From: Bryum argenteum
Taxonomy: Eukaryota; Streptophyta; Bryopsida; Bryales; Bryaceae
Reading direction: 5' to 3'
Assembly: GCA_037043015.1 (NCBI GenBank)
Contig: CM073323.1
Location: forward strand, 10,041,758-10,105,757
DNA: 64,000 bases
Shown here: one piece after another, positions 1 to 12,585 of the stretch
Layout of the letters: every line of letters starts with the position of its first letter
How positions within the stretch are numbered: the first letter of the stretch is position 1
Position numbers and translations under genes: made by a program
Notes under the pieces: generated by a model
Database searches by the model: none
The model's input: only the letters and a program-made list of their open reading frames with translations
What the model was told of the DNA's origin: nothing

Positions 1-960
1 TTGTTTCCCCATTCTTCTTTTGTTTGTTTGTTTTATGGTCAGCCTGCCAATTTCCGACCGCCTTCCTAAAATCGACCTCTATAAGCCCATATTAAACCGA
101 GCATCCTACTACCCAAAGTCGACCTCATTAACAACTTGCCTCTTACACAAATGCCAGGTGCTTTCCTCCCTTTGGGTGGTTCTTGTCCACATGTGGGTTG
201 GTGTGTGATGGACATTAAGGAATGAAAAGCACGGTTTAATGCCCACCTATGCCCCATTATAAGAGTCTACTTGTCTCCCACTTTGGAAATTTATAATAAA
301 TGGAGAATTATTAAGAAAATAGTTATTCAACTTGGTCTAATTTTCTACTGTATTTGCTAATCTAAGGAAAAAAGTTCATGTTCTAATTTTATGAAGAACT
401 ACAAGAACCCCTTAAAAGCTCGGGAATAGGCAGGTTGACCTTAATGCTTGATGATGTTTGAAGCATGCTTGCATGCCTTAGAAGCCATCTGTGTAATCCT
501 CAATGACGTCGGTAGGCCTATCAACCACAATCGAAAAAATTGAAACATTAGTTAACTCTTGGAGAACTCTGTTGAATTAGCCGCGACAATAAGAGCACAT
601 GTCTACAAGTCTATTCGATATAATCTTTGAACTCAAAGCTTTGTCTCATAGCTTCCGAGCTCAGCACGAGATCGATCAAGTGTGGAAAGTACGAGAATAG
701 GGTGCCTGCACACATGAGTAACATTGAAGTTGCGACAATCAGAGCACCTAGCCTATCCGATGTAATCTGAGCGTGAACTCAAACGACACATGATAATGTG
801 TTTCTTTTCCTCCTAACATTCCATCATACTCGATTGATCGCAGTGATGATTTGAACAAAATTAAGCAGCCTCAAACATTTCAGTCGTTTCAAAAACATGA
901 GTAAGATTGCTCACTCGTTAGAATATGAACGTCTATGGGAAAAGATCAGCATCATATATC
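1..960. other. Intergenic, no gene recognised
   Basis: No ORF here resembles a known protein. Two related stretches near 575-650 and 725-790 share the wording 'gcgacaat.agagcac' and 'gaactcaaa', suggesting an old degenerate duplication. Nothing else is visible. Confidence 0.5.
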
Positions 961-988
961 CTTAGTATCCATTCAGCTATTTATTCAG

Positions 989-1091
989 ATGCCGAGGATA
1001 TATGATGCCATCTATGCACCGTTTGGCATATTTCCGATTGTGTGTGCAGATCCCTAATGCCGAGGATATATGATGCCATCTATGCACCGTT
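989..1091 (+). repeat. Direct duplication of about 35 bp
   Basis: The words ATGCCGAGGATATATGATGC followed by CATCTATGCACCGTT occur twice, near 989-1024 and 1056-1091, separated by about 32 bp. The second copy runs directly into the plastid petD fragment, so this may be a scar of the insertion. Confidence 0.8.
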
Positions 1092-1149
1092 CAGAACATA
1101 ACGTTAGATTGCTACCAATCGTTTCGAAGTTTGGACTGCAATCTCACAG

Positions 1150-1410
1150 CGTTTTAGAACCTTCTATGATTGGTGAACCAACAAATCCTTTTGCAACTCC
1201 TTTAGAAATACTACCGGTATGGTATTTTTTTTCCAATTTTTCGAATACTTTGTATAGTTCCAAGCAAATTATTAGGTGTTCTTTTAATGGGTACCCGCAG
1301 GATTATCAACGGTTTCTTTTTTAGAAAGTGTAAATAGATTTCAAAATCCTTTTCGTCGTCCAGTAGCAACAACAATTTTTTTAATTGGCACTGCAGTATC
1401 TGTAACAAGT
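1150..1410 (+). pseudogene. petD: Plastid petD fragment (cytochrome b6f subunit IV), nuclear copy
   Basis: The translation contains [20 protein letters not shown] followed by LPVWYFF, which matches the conserved transmembrane part of subunit IV of the cytochrome b6f complex, where plastid proteins read LPEWYFF. After about residue 60 the reading frame shifts. The remainder is still recognisable on the + strand in other frames as the LLGVLLM segment and then [18 protein letters not shown]. Only the middle of the gene is present: no start codon, no intron and no C-terminus. Flanking DNA is transposon debris, so this is a nuclear insert of plastid DNA (NUPT) and not a functional gene. Both ends are approximate. 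Confidence 0.88.
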
Positions 1411-1445
1411 TTCGATTCTGGTAGCATCAGACTTCTGCAACTTAA

Positions 1446-1669
1446 GGTAGGAGTGGCTAAAACCGTCCAGCCCCAAAAACCGTCCGAATTTCAGCTTTGC
1501 ATACTTGGAATAGTGGTGCAAAATATTAATTATTTTTCGATAGTATGCAAAGCTAGTGCAAATCCATCTAAAAAAAAAAGACATTTTTTGAGTAATCCTA
1601 TAATTTCCTATGAATATTTGAACCCTGCTGTGCGGTTTTTGGGGCTGGACGGTTTTAGCCACTCCTACC
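1446..1669. mobile_element. Small inverted-repeat element (MITE) flanked by TTAA
   Basis: A 37-bp perfect terminal inverted repeat begins GGTAGGAGTGGC (1446-1482) and ends GCCACTCCTACC (1633-1669). TTAA sits immediately outside both ends (1442-1445 and 1670-1673), consistent with a 4-bp TTAA target duplication. Inside, a second inverted pair (AGCTTTGCATAC / GTATGCAAAGCT) adds to the fold. There is no coding capacity. It lies between the petD fragment and the hAT relic. Confidence 0.85.
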
Positions 1670-1839
1670 TTAACTGCAAGCAGCCACGCATTGGTGAAAG
1701 GGCATCTCCATGCGAGCATGTCAACCATGCACTAATTGCCCCTATCATTCTCATGAATTGCTTGTCATTCTTATGCTTGGATCTGAAACTGGGGTTTTCA
1801 CTCTTGTAACAATTTCTGTCAACGGTTTAATTTCTGTCA

Positions 1840-2487
1840 ATGGTACTAAAGAATACCGTAGATGTTTGGTGTGGAGAGGTTGCCCAGGCTCTTTCCGATG
1901 AGCTCGATTGGAGGTTTCCCCATCAGGAGGTGTTGGATGCTTTCGGCATCATATATCCTCAATATGGGATGCAGGAAGGGGCAGACGAGAGCTTCCAGAA
2001 GCACTTGGAGATTTTGAAGTAGTTTTATTGTGGCGACCGAAAACTGAAGGATAGAAAGGAGGACGGGAAGCCGTACATTGTCCTTGAGATGCTCAATGCA
2101 TCAAGGCTTGATACACAACAAGGCCTTTTTTAGGTCAGCATGAAGGCTAACTGCAAGGCAGCTTGCGCCCTGCCCCTGGGAGTAAATCCGTTGATCAAGC
2201 TTTGGCGGAACTTGTCAGCTTCCCGGCACCTCTCAAAACTCATTCCGGAGTATATTATGTTGGCAAGAATTGGGTCTGTGCTTGTGTTGGGTTCGGTGGA
2301 GGATGAGAGATGCTTTTCCTACTTGAAGTTTCTGAAATCTTGCCACAAGAACTGCTTAGATAAGCACTTACCGCTTGTGGTACGCATGTTTGGCCAAAAG
2401 TTCTACTCCTTAAAGTCCTTTCTATATGATGAGGCTATTAAGTCTTGGAAAGAGGTTGTTAAGGTGGGCCGGCAAGAGGACGCTTGA
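1840..2487 (+). pseudogene. hAT-like transposase C-terminal relic
   Basis: One continuous frame runs from 1840 to the stop at 2485-2487 but is broken by two in-frame TAG codons (2020-2022 and 2131-2133). The last part reads ..VEDERCFSYLKFLKS.. followed by LPLVVRMFGQKFYSL and a W-K-E end. This has the feel of the hAT dimerisation region, where an E-R-x-F-S motif precedes a basic/hydrophobic helix. The catalytic N-terminal part is absent, upstream sequence is a MITE and plastid DNA, and no terminal repeats were found. I read it as a dead transposase remnant; assignment to hAT is by motif only. Confidence 0.55.
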
Positions 2488-2489
2488 GA

Positions 2490-3330
2490 GTATTCTAGTA
2501 TCACATTCTAGTATCCTCAACTCAAAAATTCCTTAGTTTCCATGATGCTATGCTAGCTTTGAAGCTCACTTAGAGAGAAATGTGTGTGGGACTATGAGTT
2601 CCTTGATACGAGTTTATCTGGAGGTGGCTTTGATGGAGTAGTGGCAGCTGCTATGTGGGAGTGGAGCTGTGAAGTTGTGAAAGCATCGGTGGAGTTGCGG
2701 AGCTGTGAAGTAGGAGTGGCAGCAGTGAAAGCACCCCGATACGTTGGAAGCTGTGAAGCATTCGGTGAAGTTGTGCAGGACCGACTTTTTACTCTAATTG
2801 TGGCTTGTTTGTTTGTGTGCAGGACACTAGTGCTGCAATGGGCAGTGTTGCTTTGCAACAAGGATTCGATTCACTCACTAGTGACTTAGAATTTAGATTA
2901 GAAATTTACAATTGAACTTGTAATTGTTCATTCACATTGAAATGCAATTGCACATGTATTGATCATGTTTGTGTATTAATCTCTCATGTTTGAATGTTAG
3001 AATGTTATGAATACATGAGTTTCACCGTTTTTTTCCCACTTACCAATTTTCTTAGCACTTTATTCCATCACTTAGCTTTATTTCTCACATTTGTGGAGTT
3101 TCTTAGCATTTCATTGCACCAAAAATTCCACAGTGTAGTTACTTACACTCAACAGAATTGGATGTATGATTGCATAGTCTTTTCCCATTCAGTTTTTTTT
3201 TTTAGTCAGAATACTACAAGGGCAGAAATATTTTTACCACTATTGCCCGTGATAGTAGCTCCAAAGGCGTTTTTTGTCAACCAATCATAGCATATCCCCT
3301 AATTTCAGAAAAACAGTCCTGGGAACGCTA
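2490..3330. other. Intergenic, no gene recognised
   Basis: A 101-codon open frame exists at 2584-2889, but its composition (repeated EVVKA/SCEV segments from a GAAG-rich, tandem-like DNA) does not look like a conserved protein. The rest is AT-rich with no recognised feature. Confidence 0.5.
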
Positions 3331-4172
3331 GTTCCATAGTCTCACGCATCGCCACTTGCAGGATAGCTCCAGCCGGGGCGTGGTCGACTTCGGTGAATGC
3401 CCTTTCTCATCGACCAATCCTATGCTTCCACTAGGTCAAAAATTCTTCTACTTCCGTTCTCTCTTTTAAGATTCCATAGTGACCGAAATTGCAACTCCTC
3501 ATCGCTGATTCTACTGTTTGTCGCCGAATGCCTTCTTCCATACTACATATGTACAAGGAATTCATTTCGCTGCATAGTCACAAGATTACATCAAAATTCT
3601 GACCTAGTGTGCGTGATTTCAAATTCACCGTGAACTTCCATGGTCTGGTCATCACAAAATGTGAGCACCCTGCAAAAACTTCACACATAATGCATTAGAA
3701 CAAGGAGAAGAAAGTGGGCCTGTGAGTTTAATCCAAATTGTGCCAATCACATTGTATATTTAGTTACTTAGTCATATACCATTGTTGTTATGTCATGTGG
3801 GCATATCATCAAGAGTAGATCGAACAGACACTATATCCAGGTCATCTCAAATTGGTATGGCGTTTTTCTTCTTCTTATTATTTCTAGTTACTAGTGCGTT
3901 ACAAATGCAATGTTTTATTGGTTGTGGAGGTCAGCCTAGTTGAATCTAGCTTGAATCATTTGAGTTTTAAAACTTTGATGTCTTGTAAAGCCCAAATCAT
4001 GACTTTTAATCCATACAAGAATTAGTTGTATGCAAAAGCTCTTTGAATCCTCTATATCCACCAAATATTTGAAAACTAAATAACAAAACTTGATACCCTC
4101 ATCATGGTAACCAAAAATTAAAAAATCTATCCCAACTTTATAAGATCTTTAGGTTAGACTAGTCATCTATAG
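3331..4172 (+). repeat. Dispersed duplicate segment, copy A
   Basis: This stretch is repeated, diverged, at 8745-9920. Shared landmarks in order: GCCGGGGCGTGGT, CTAGGTCAAAAA, TTTTTGTCGCCGAATGCCTTC (from TTTGTCGCCGAATGCCTTC in this copy), AGAAGAAAGTGGGCCTGTGA, GTGGGCATATCATCAAG.GTA, CTCTTTGAATCCTCTATATC, and ACTAGTCATC.ATAG. Copy B carries about 350 bp of extra DNA between the second and third thirds. No coding function was recognised. Confidence 0.8.
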
Positions 4173-7000
4173 GGTTAAATTCTGAATCAACTTTGCTACA
4201 TAGAGCAAATGAAGGACAAACCATTTGCTTTAGAGATCCAAAATACAAAAAAATTCACACTGAATGCAGGAATAGGAATTCATGATGCCAGTGTCTCTGT
4301 AGACGCGCTCGCTTGAATGGTAGTGGATCTGAAAAAACTCTTTGGAGAGGCTTTATATTGTAACATCCTTCGCACCATGGAGACAATGCCTCTTGAGCAA
4401 TGGCCAAAAGTTGTTGTGTCAAACTTTGGATGTTCTATCTTGCAAATGATTAATTAGTCACTTTTTGAAGTACTAACTATAAGTAGGGTTAAAAGCAAGA
4501 TCTGTGAGTGAAAAGTCCAAAAATCGGGTTCGCAGTAAAGCGATAGTAATCGAGTTAGTGGGTCATCTAGATTTAGGAGTTAAAATTGAGGTATGGAAGG
4601 TGGACAATTATTGTAAGCTTTTGATTAATAAATTGTTTGTTGCCATACTTATGTGGATATGGAAATCGAAGAGTCTCTGGTGACTCTCGCAATTGTTTCT
4701 TCTACAAGCCATAAAGGTGGAACATAACAATTTCACAAAAACTCTGTCACATTATGATTGTCCAATGTGTTCTCGCAAATCACCTCGACATTTATATTGG
4801 GATGGAAGGAATATGGTTGTGCAATGTATAAGTCTAATGAAATTTTGCCCAAGAATCAGTATGAAAATCTCACTGCCTTGATTATGTCTAATATATGGTT
4901 GAGTGTCTCAGAACACTATTTATTTGTTTTGTAATGAATTATATAGAGTAATGATTGAAATATCAAATTTCTTTCTTATTAGTAAGTTAAAATCAATATG
5001 TCCTTCTCCACCACAAGGTACCCCTAGAAAGTGGCCGCCTAGACATCGAGAACACGGGGGAAATTGTCTCCTAATGCACTCAAGTTAGTGCCAATTGTAT
5101 TGGGAGAATCACCAAGCACAACCGCATTGATGGGAGAGAAGTTTATCAAAGATCTAAAGATCTAAGTTGGATGCAATTCAAAATGACCGAATAGCTTATG
5201 AGCAAGCAATGTACGTGTGGGCAAATTCAGAGGTTAGATTTCTATATAAACTGCATGTGGTTAGAGAAATGTATTGTATATTTGAGCTTTGGCTTTTAAT
5301 ATTAAGTGTAGATTTTCTCACCATTGACTTTTGGATAACCGTAGATATTACATGAGAAGTTGGAAGCAACTGGAGAAGAGGATGGGCAGAGCCCAATAAA
5401 CAAAAGACTAACGAAGCAAAGTCGAAGAAAAATGAAAAATTGGCAAAGGAGATGTCAACTCCACAACATTCTCAGACATTGAAGGAGATAAGGCGGCAGA
5501 GAAAGAAGCCTAGAAGGAAGCATTGAGATAGCTATGAGGGATTTGGAGCAGAAGAAGGCCTTCCTTGAGTTTGAAGGAAAAAGAAGGCTAGAGTCCAAGA
5601 GCTTTCATCTCAGGAGACCACTTAAGGCACAGAGTACATGCGAGATAGGTTTCGAAGGGCCTCAAGGTAAGCCAAATTAAAGTGGGGAGGAAAAGAAGCT
5701 CACATTCCATAAATTCGTCAAGTCGTTGTTTGCCTAGCGAGAGCAACGTTATCAACTTTTTGCATTCAATAGGGATGTAGGCTATTGTCAAAGTTGTGCC
5801 TTCATGCGAGGTTGATGCAGAAGGCACACCAATTGGGAGGTTTTGGAAGCATATGCAAAGTTCCACCCATGGTCGAGCTTCATAAAAATTTTGCATGAGA
5901 CATACCTTGGACACAACAAGATAAGGGATTGAAGAGAGCCTTTGACAATAGGGTCCAGTTCTTGTATCTGGGTGCATATGATATAGATATTGTATTAAAA
6001 GTAGCTACAATATTAGACAAATGAGGCAGTGAACAAGGAATAATATGAAGAAACGGAACTCAAAAAAATATACACCCCTCGCTCATGGTCTTACTATCAA
6101 AGCCTGGAATAATATTTGAGTCTCCATTTATAATCAATCCTTCCAGGAAAAATCTAACAAATGAATAGTAGCAGCCCATGGAAGAATAGAGAGAATGGGG
6201 TACACACACCGACTTGGTATGCTAGGAGTGGCAGGCTTGATCATCAAGAAATTTGAAAGTATTTTCCATATCCCTTCGTTTTGAATCTTGGGATGACTGT
6301 TCCAATCATTTCTAATTTCCGGAGGACGAGTTTCAAAGAGTGCCTACGGATGAGGAGGTTGCCATTGGAAAATGGGAAGGAGTTCGAGGAACTGTTTGCC
6401 ATTATTCGAAAGCGTTACAAGACCACGGCAAGGGTTTTATGTTAGAGTTTTGGGACTTCAGGAGGCAGTAGAGACGAATTCGGGTGAGAAACTGGACGAG
6501 GACAGAAACCATCATTTGATGATGAAGAGGGGTGAAACCTCGGGAGGATCTACCTCGAGTGGATAAGATAATTCTACTTCAGATAGGAGCGGTGATGGGG
6601 AGAGGGTGTGGAAGTAGAGTCTAAAGGTTGCGGATCGGAGCAGGAAGAAGAAGATGATGAAGAGAAGCGGAGTGGTCCTTAGATGATGGCAGTGCAGACG
6701 ATCGTGACAAACGGAGAGTCTGTTAGAATTTTGTTTTCATTCTTTTATGCTTCTTATACGTCAAGAAATCATTCTGTACATGTTTTCGTTCTAATCCCAC
6801 GTTATTCTCTGAGAAGAAATCCACAACAAAAAAGAGAAATGAGGCAGGCGTCAGATAGGAGCGAAAGACTAATTTCTGGAAATTAATCAAGGCCGCAGTC
6901 CGGCTCATCTGAACTATGCTAATCATCACCCGTCTGCCTCTCACGAGTCAAGAGTGAAACCACAATACTGCTCATACGCTACAGACAGTAAACGGAAAAG
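4173..7000. other. Intergenic with possible degraded coding remnants
   Basis: No complete gene is recognised. Around 5160-5230 and 5350-5680 short plus-strand stretches look protein-like (charged, coiled-coil-like wording such as IAMRDLEQKKAFLEFEGK) but are broken by stops and frame changes. A similar impression arises at 6320-6450. These may be fragments of an old transposon gene. I cannot assign a family. Confidence 0.3.
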
Positions 7001-8744
7001 ATCTCAGTATCCTATGAATCTTCAGGCGACAATGTCACTCAGAGCTATGTTCAGTTGTTTTAGCATCATCGACCTTAACCTCACATACTACTGATCTCAA
7101 ACATGTTGCATCGTAGTTTAACAAGATTTCTCACTACTCTGAGAAACCAGCTGACATCAACGCGAGCCTCTGTGTGACGAGGAACAGCCATAGCCTCCAC
7201 GGTAACAAGGTTACGGACCCTGTCCGCTTCAAACAACCAGCGATGAAGCAAAGCCCTGACCTTAAAACTAGACAAAGATTCCGTTAGACCGAGAAAATGC
7301 TACACCTACTACATCATGAGTGCAATGCTTCGAGTGCAATAACTGGTACTTCTCTGACTGAGATTAAACTTCTTTGACATAGAATTATCAAAGAGTTCAT
7401 AATTTCTCCAAAGGCCAGTCACTGTGTAGACCAGTTGGACTGGCATGTACTCAGCAATGGCATATGGCTTCAGTAATGGCGACCTAAGATGTAACATTGT
7501 TGTTTCCGTAGGTTCTCATGTGTACTGTAATTTCTACGCAAGAAAGGCTATCATTTCGATGACAGATATCCGGAACATCGTACTGATGCTACCGAAGCAA
7601 CTTACATTACACAAGAACCAACTAGAGTTTCCGTGACCGGGATTACATTCATGGTTCAGAATGTTGATGGAAGCTTCCTCCTGCCCAGGTAGATTCTTCA
7701 GGTAAAACAGGTTGAACAGCTGCCCATCATCCTTCCTCTCGGCAATTTTCAGCGCTCCATGTGCTACTCATTTCAAGCACACGAGTGACTCTAGTCAATT
7801 TGCCTTCACAGATAGACGGACCACTTCTAAGAATCACTGACATGGCAAAGCTCAGGTTAAGTTAGTGTTGGAAACGATGATTTCTCTTCAACGCCTCCTT
7901 GCGGAAGCTAAAAGCGAGCTGGGATTATCGAATCATCACCGCAATGCCATACCCTAATACGAAAGCAAGGACCGAACTGACGCTGGGATCTCAGATATCC
8001 AAGGAAGGTTTGGAAGCTGCATTAGCTCTCAAGCCCGCCAGGGCGAAAGCTTTAGGCGGCCACTGCGAATGTTTGAGAAACAAGCCTAGTACTTTATCAT
8101 CACCGAATCCCACCACACGTCAACCACTACCCTAAACCCTAAACAAGCTCGAAGACACGAAGGATCAGAATTTCAGGCTTGGCTCTTTCGAGCTGTTTCG
8201 CACTGGTAGAATCAGCGTCGATCATTCGGGGAAAGTATCCTCATATCCTTCAGTAACAAGGCAAGAAGTCTCAGATATCCAAGGAAGGTTTGGAAGCTGC
8301 ATTAGCTCTCGAGCCCGGCAGGGCGAAAGCTTTAGGCGGCCACTGCGAATGTTTGAGAAACAAGCCTAAGATCTTATCGTCACTGACTTCGGAATAAAAT
8401 ACGACATGCTCAAGACAACAAACGACAAAAATTAAAATCAAGCACACGAAGTAGTTGAACCCCAAACTGCAATGCTGACGGGTGAGCCGGAAGATGATAA
8501 TGAAGACGGGTTGTAGGGTTTAAGTATGTGAGTGGTGAAGGTTCTCGAAACCCTAAATCCTCAACGGAAGTCCCGCGAACGGTAACTGCTAGCCCAAACG
8601 ATCATCCTTCTCGATCTGTTTGTCCGCAATCATGCGAGGCTCCTGGAAAATCACAAGCCTATGGCAACTCGTACCTCCAGGCATTCCAATTTAGAAATTT
8701 ATTTGTCACACTTGCAACATGAGTTCCTCCATTTGTGCCCTGAC
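7001..8744. other. Intergenic with a 100-bp repeat pair
   Basis: Apart from the repeat at 7989-8088 / 8269-8368, no gene is recognised. A minus-strand open frame at 7081-7275 is short and unassigned. CCTAAACCCTAAAC at about 8132-8146 is a telobox-like word, too short to be telomeric. Confidence 0.4.
7989..8368 (+). repeat. Two near-identical 100-bp direct repeats, 280 bp apart
   Basis: Copies at 7989-8088 and 8269-8368 both start TCTCAGATATCCAAGGAAGG and end GAGAAACAAGCCTA, with only about two or three mismatches. The low divergence contrasts with the neighbouring older repeats and implies a recent local duplication. Both copies translate to SQISKEGLEAALAL..RAKALGG on the plus strand, but no family is recognised. 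Confidence 0.9.
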
Positions 8745-9920
8745 GTTCCACAGTCTCACGAATCACCACGTGCAGGATAATACCAGCCGGGGCGTGGTTG
8801 TCTTCTGTAGATGCCCTTTCTCATCAACCGATCCTACTGTTACACTAGGTCAAAAAATCTTCTACTTCTCTTCTCTCTTTTGAGATTCCATAGCGACAGA
8901 AAATTGCAACTCCTCATCGCTAATTCTACTTTTTGTCGCCGAATGCCTTCTTCCATACTACACACACAAGGAATTCATTTCGCTGCATAGTCACAAGATT
9001 ACATGAAAATTCTGACCTAGTGTGCGTGACTTTAATTTGACCGCGAACTTTCGTGGTCTGGTGATCATAGAAATGTGAGCAGCCTGCAAAACCTTCACAC
9101 ATACTGAATTGGTTCATAGAAAAAGAAGAAGTTCGCCATAGCAAGAAAGAATATGAACCGTGGTAGAGAATTAATGCGCGATGATCTTGAGCTCCAGGAT
9201 TTGAGTACAGCGCATCAAACAAGAATACTTGCGCAAGAGTTCAAAGATTTCTGAACTTTGAAGATGAAAGAACGTCGAAAACTACTTGATGGGCACGGGG
9301 CTACCTGCATTGATCGATATGATGGCAAAGCCGAGCTCGCACGGCTTCTTCGTCTCCGTGAAAACACGTCATTGTGCTGCTATAAGATAGATAGATAAAA
9401 ACTCCAATCCTTTTTTAGGACCGGCGTGATTAGAGTGTCTGTTCGTCTGCTATAACATCATTCCAGTAGAAGAAAGTGGGCCTGTGAGTAAGTTTCCAAT
9501 CAAATTCCAATACCACTGATGTTGTGTCTTGTGGGCATATCATCAAGGGTAGATCGAACATACACTATATGCACATCAACCCAAATCAGTATGGTGTTTT
9601 TCTTACTCATATTTCTAGTATTGAGTACGTATCAAATGCAGTTTTATTGGTTGTGGAGGACATGCTTGTTGAATCCAGGTTGATGTCTCGTAAAGCTTAA
9701 ATCATGACTTTAATCCATACAAGAATCAGTTGCATACGAAGCTCTTTGAATCCTCTATATCCACCAAATATTCGAAAAGTAGATAAGAAATTTTGATACC
9801 ATCATTATAGTAACCAAACTTTAAATATCTATCCCAACTTTAAAAGATATTTAGGTTATACTAGTCATCCATAGATTGTGGTTTAGGTTATACTAGTCAT
9901 CCATAGATTGTGGTCAAAGA
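8745..9920 (+). repeat. Dispersed duplicate segment, copy B
   Basis: Diverged second copy of 3331-4172. It contains an additional block at about 9100-9470 that copy A lacks. At its end a 32-bp unit (TTAGGTTATACTAGTCATCC and the following 12 bp) is tandemly doubled at about 9851-9914, whereas copy A has it once. Confidence 0.8.
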
Positions 9921-10462
9921 AGAACATACAATCATCCCAATGAGCAAATAATGTAATATTTTACCTGAGAGTTGCCATACTAGAGCTAGTGTTCAAAGAA
10001 ATACAATCAAGGAGCTACTTGTAATCTTTATGATTGTTGACCCCTAAAGGCCCAAGGAGTTTGAAGAAAAATTTAGATGTGTTATAAAATATAGATAATG
10101 TAATTCTTATAAAGTGTTGCTCAAAAGACAATATGAAGGTCATAATGCTTAAATCGGGCCAATATGGTTAAATTTCTTAAAATAGAAATTATAAAATTTA
10201 CAATGAATCAAAGAGAGTATAACATTGATAATCATTAGAAAATACACTTTCTATTTTAGCCAATCATATCAATTTTACATCTCTCGCCCCTTCCATCCAT
10301 CAACATGGTGGAGCTCATGTGCAGCCCCTCCAAAGGCTAGTTTGAAATTTCTGCAAAATCAATGAGATAGAGTGCTCAAAATTAGAGCGGTATCAATAAT
10401 AGAGGACTAGGCTTCTTCACCTAGAGGTACATAATAGTTTCTTCACTTAGCAATAGTATGTA

Positions 10463-11445
10463 TTAACCCCTAAACGTCCCAGGCTATTTTTAGCAGAAAA
10501 GCACATTTCAATAAAAATCGTCATAGATGAAAATGAAGAGAAGCTAATAAGATCTCAACCGTACAAACTTGTAATAGACTTATCGAAGATCATGTGGGAC
10601 CAAAATTTGAGTCATGAGGCCTTATAGATCAGGAGATCATAACATATTAATACTGAAAACAAACTACAAAATTTCATCATTTTCACTTTGAGGTGGAAAT
10701 GCTACCAATATACCTATTGCAATGAAAAAGTCACCAACTAGAAAGATGTTCACCTTCATCTTAATAAGTCCTTTACCCAACAAAAATTCATCAAAAAAAA
10801 TTCTTGGCTCAAATAAAAGCCATGCAATGGTAAAATCACTAAAAATTTTACAAAGGAAAAATAGTCCAAAACTAGACCCTTTGCATTCAATTTCATGCCT
10901 TATCTTCAAAACAACTTCGATCTTGTTAAGGTTTCTACCACTTAGACTAGACTCTAATTGGAGGCCATTCCAAAAAATTAAGTTGAAATCCAACGGTGGA
11001 TGAAGGAGATATAGCTCCAAAAATATATTCCATTTTCTCACTTTTTCTGTTGTCAAAACATCATTGCAAATCCAATAGCAAAATCATTTGGATCAAAAAA
11101 CTTCTCACTACAAAGTTGTTAAGAATCACCTTAAAATCATGACCATGAAAAAAAAAAAATCATGAAAAACTATTTTTAATTTCACATAATTGGCTTGCAA
11201 TGGTAATACATGCCCCATGCTTGGAAACCCAAAAACAAGAGCTGCCTTCACTAAAGTGCATTCCATTAATTCATACTTTATTGTATGGGCTTGCAAATTT
11301 TACAACACAAACTAGACTTGATTTGGAACCCAACACAAGTGATTTCATCCAAAACGGAGTTTGGATGAGGGCGTTATGGCTATTCAAAGTTTCTGCCCTC
11401 CATCCAAAATGTAGAAAAACGACATTGGGGACGTTTAGGGGTTAA
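10463..11445. mobile_element. TTAA-flanked inverted-repeat element, about 980 bp
   Basis: The left end reads TTAACCCCTAAACGTCCC (10463-10480) and the right end GGGACGTTTAGGGGTTAA (11428-11445), a perfect 18-bp inverted repeat if TTAA is included. The interior is AT-rich and non-coding: open frames of 93 and 130 codons overlap on opposite strands and look like chance. It belongs to the same family as 12151-12585, 37041-37842 and 38082-38352. Confidence 0.8.
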
Positions 11446-12150
11446 CGGCAAACATCACAAGGTGCAAAAATAGGGCATCATTTTATAACACCCATGAGAG
11501 AGCCTTAAAAATTCACAACAACTTGTAGAAGAGTCCAAAAAAGATGATTCCACTTTGACTATCCTTCCCTTTGCTTTCCCCATGCACTAAAATTGCTTAC
11601 ACTGTTAACATCATTACCAATTAGGAAATTTAAAATTTGGGCCATTGTAGAACACTCTCCCTTATATCATGTGAGTCTCTTGACATTTGCAGCTTTTTTG
11701 AATTTCATATAAATCCTAAAGCCGCCTAAGCCCCAAACTGTGAGGAAGTCTGAGAATTGGCAAAATCTACCCTTTTTTGATTCCAGGTGAAAGTTTTCAA
11801 ATTTTGACAAAATATTAGGCATGTAACCGTACGATCTAGTACTTAACTAGTATGTGTATATGTCAATCAAATCCCATATTCAAGTTCCTTATCAATTGTG
11901 AAATCTTAATGTTTGAAGTTGAAGAAAAAGTTGTGTTCCCTTATTGTCGAAAGAGTACTAACTAGTTTTTTGAGGGCCAAAAGAACCGCATCTTTGGTAG
12001 AAAATTTGACTTGTGGCTCTTTACATCCTTGTTCCTTGGTGAGTTGGGAACGTGTCCATGCAACCTAGAGGACGTAAACCCTAAACCCTACACACTCTCA
12101 TGCAACCTATATGACGTAAAGAAATGCTTGATTATTCACATGGAGGTGTG
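11446..12150. other. Intergenic, no gene recognised
   Basis: AT-rich. A short AAACCCTAAACCCT word near 12079 resembles a telobox but is only two units long. No coding feature is supported. Confidence 0.5.
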
Positions 12151-12585
12151 TTAACCTTTAAGTGCCCACGGTGTCGTTTTTCGACATTTTGGATGTGAGG
12201 CTCCGTCTTTGGTGCACAACCCCGCTTTCATCCCATCGATTTTTCATCCGCCGTTTTTTTTGCTCAACTCCTCGGTGGGTTTACTCTACTCCCTCCTTGG
12301 ATAAATAGTAAAAACCTTGATCCTCAATTTGTGAGAGTGGGCAAAAGAGATTTTTCATGAAAGTTTTGGTGGTGTGATCTTCACCCCTTTTTTGCATGGA
12401 TCTTGAAATCCATACCTCCAAATGGCATGCAACTTGGTTGTCATACTAATTGCCATGCTCCAAAGAAGATCCTACGGTTGGATTTTCCATTTTCATCTTT
12501 TATTTGTTTTTACGCAGTTTTGAAAAAATCAGCATTATTACCAATTGTTAGGAGCTTTACCCCCCCTTGGGCGTTTAGGGGTTAA
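12151..12585. mobile_element. TTAA-flanked inverted-repeat element, 435 bp
   Basis: The left end is TTAACCTTTAAGTGCCCA and the right end GGGCGTTTAGGGGTTAA, a diverged pair of the TTAACCCCTAAACG family seen at 10463-11445. There is no coding capacity. Its interior differs from the 980-bp element, so family membership rests on the ends. Confidence 0.7.

Noticed and set aside
2584..2889. 101-codon plus-strand frame
   Set aside because: Low-complexity, duplicated wording and no recognisable domain.
8125..8150. Telomere-like CCCTAAA repeats (also near 12079 and 27905)
   Set aside because: Only two units each; too short for an interstitial telomere tract and common as teloboxes or by chance.
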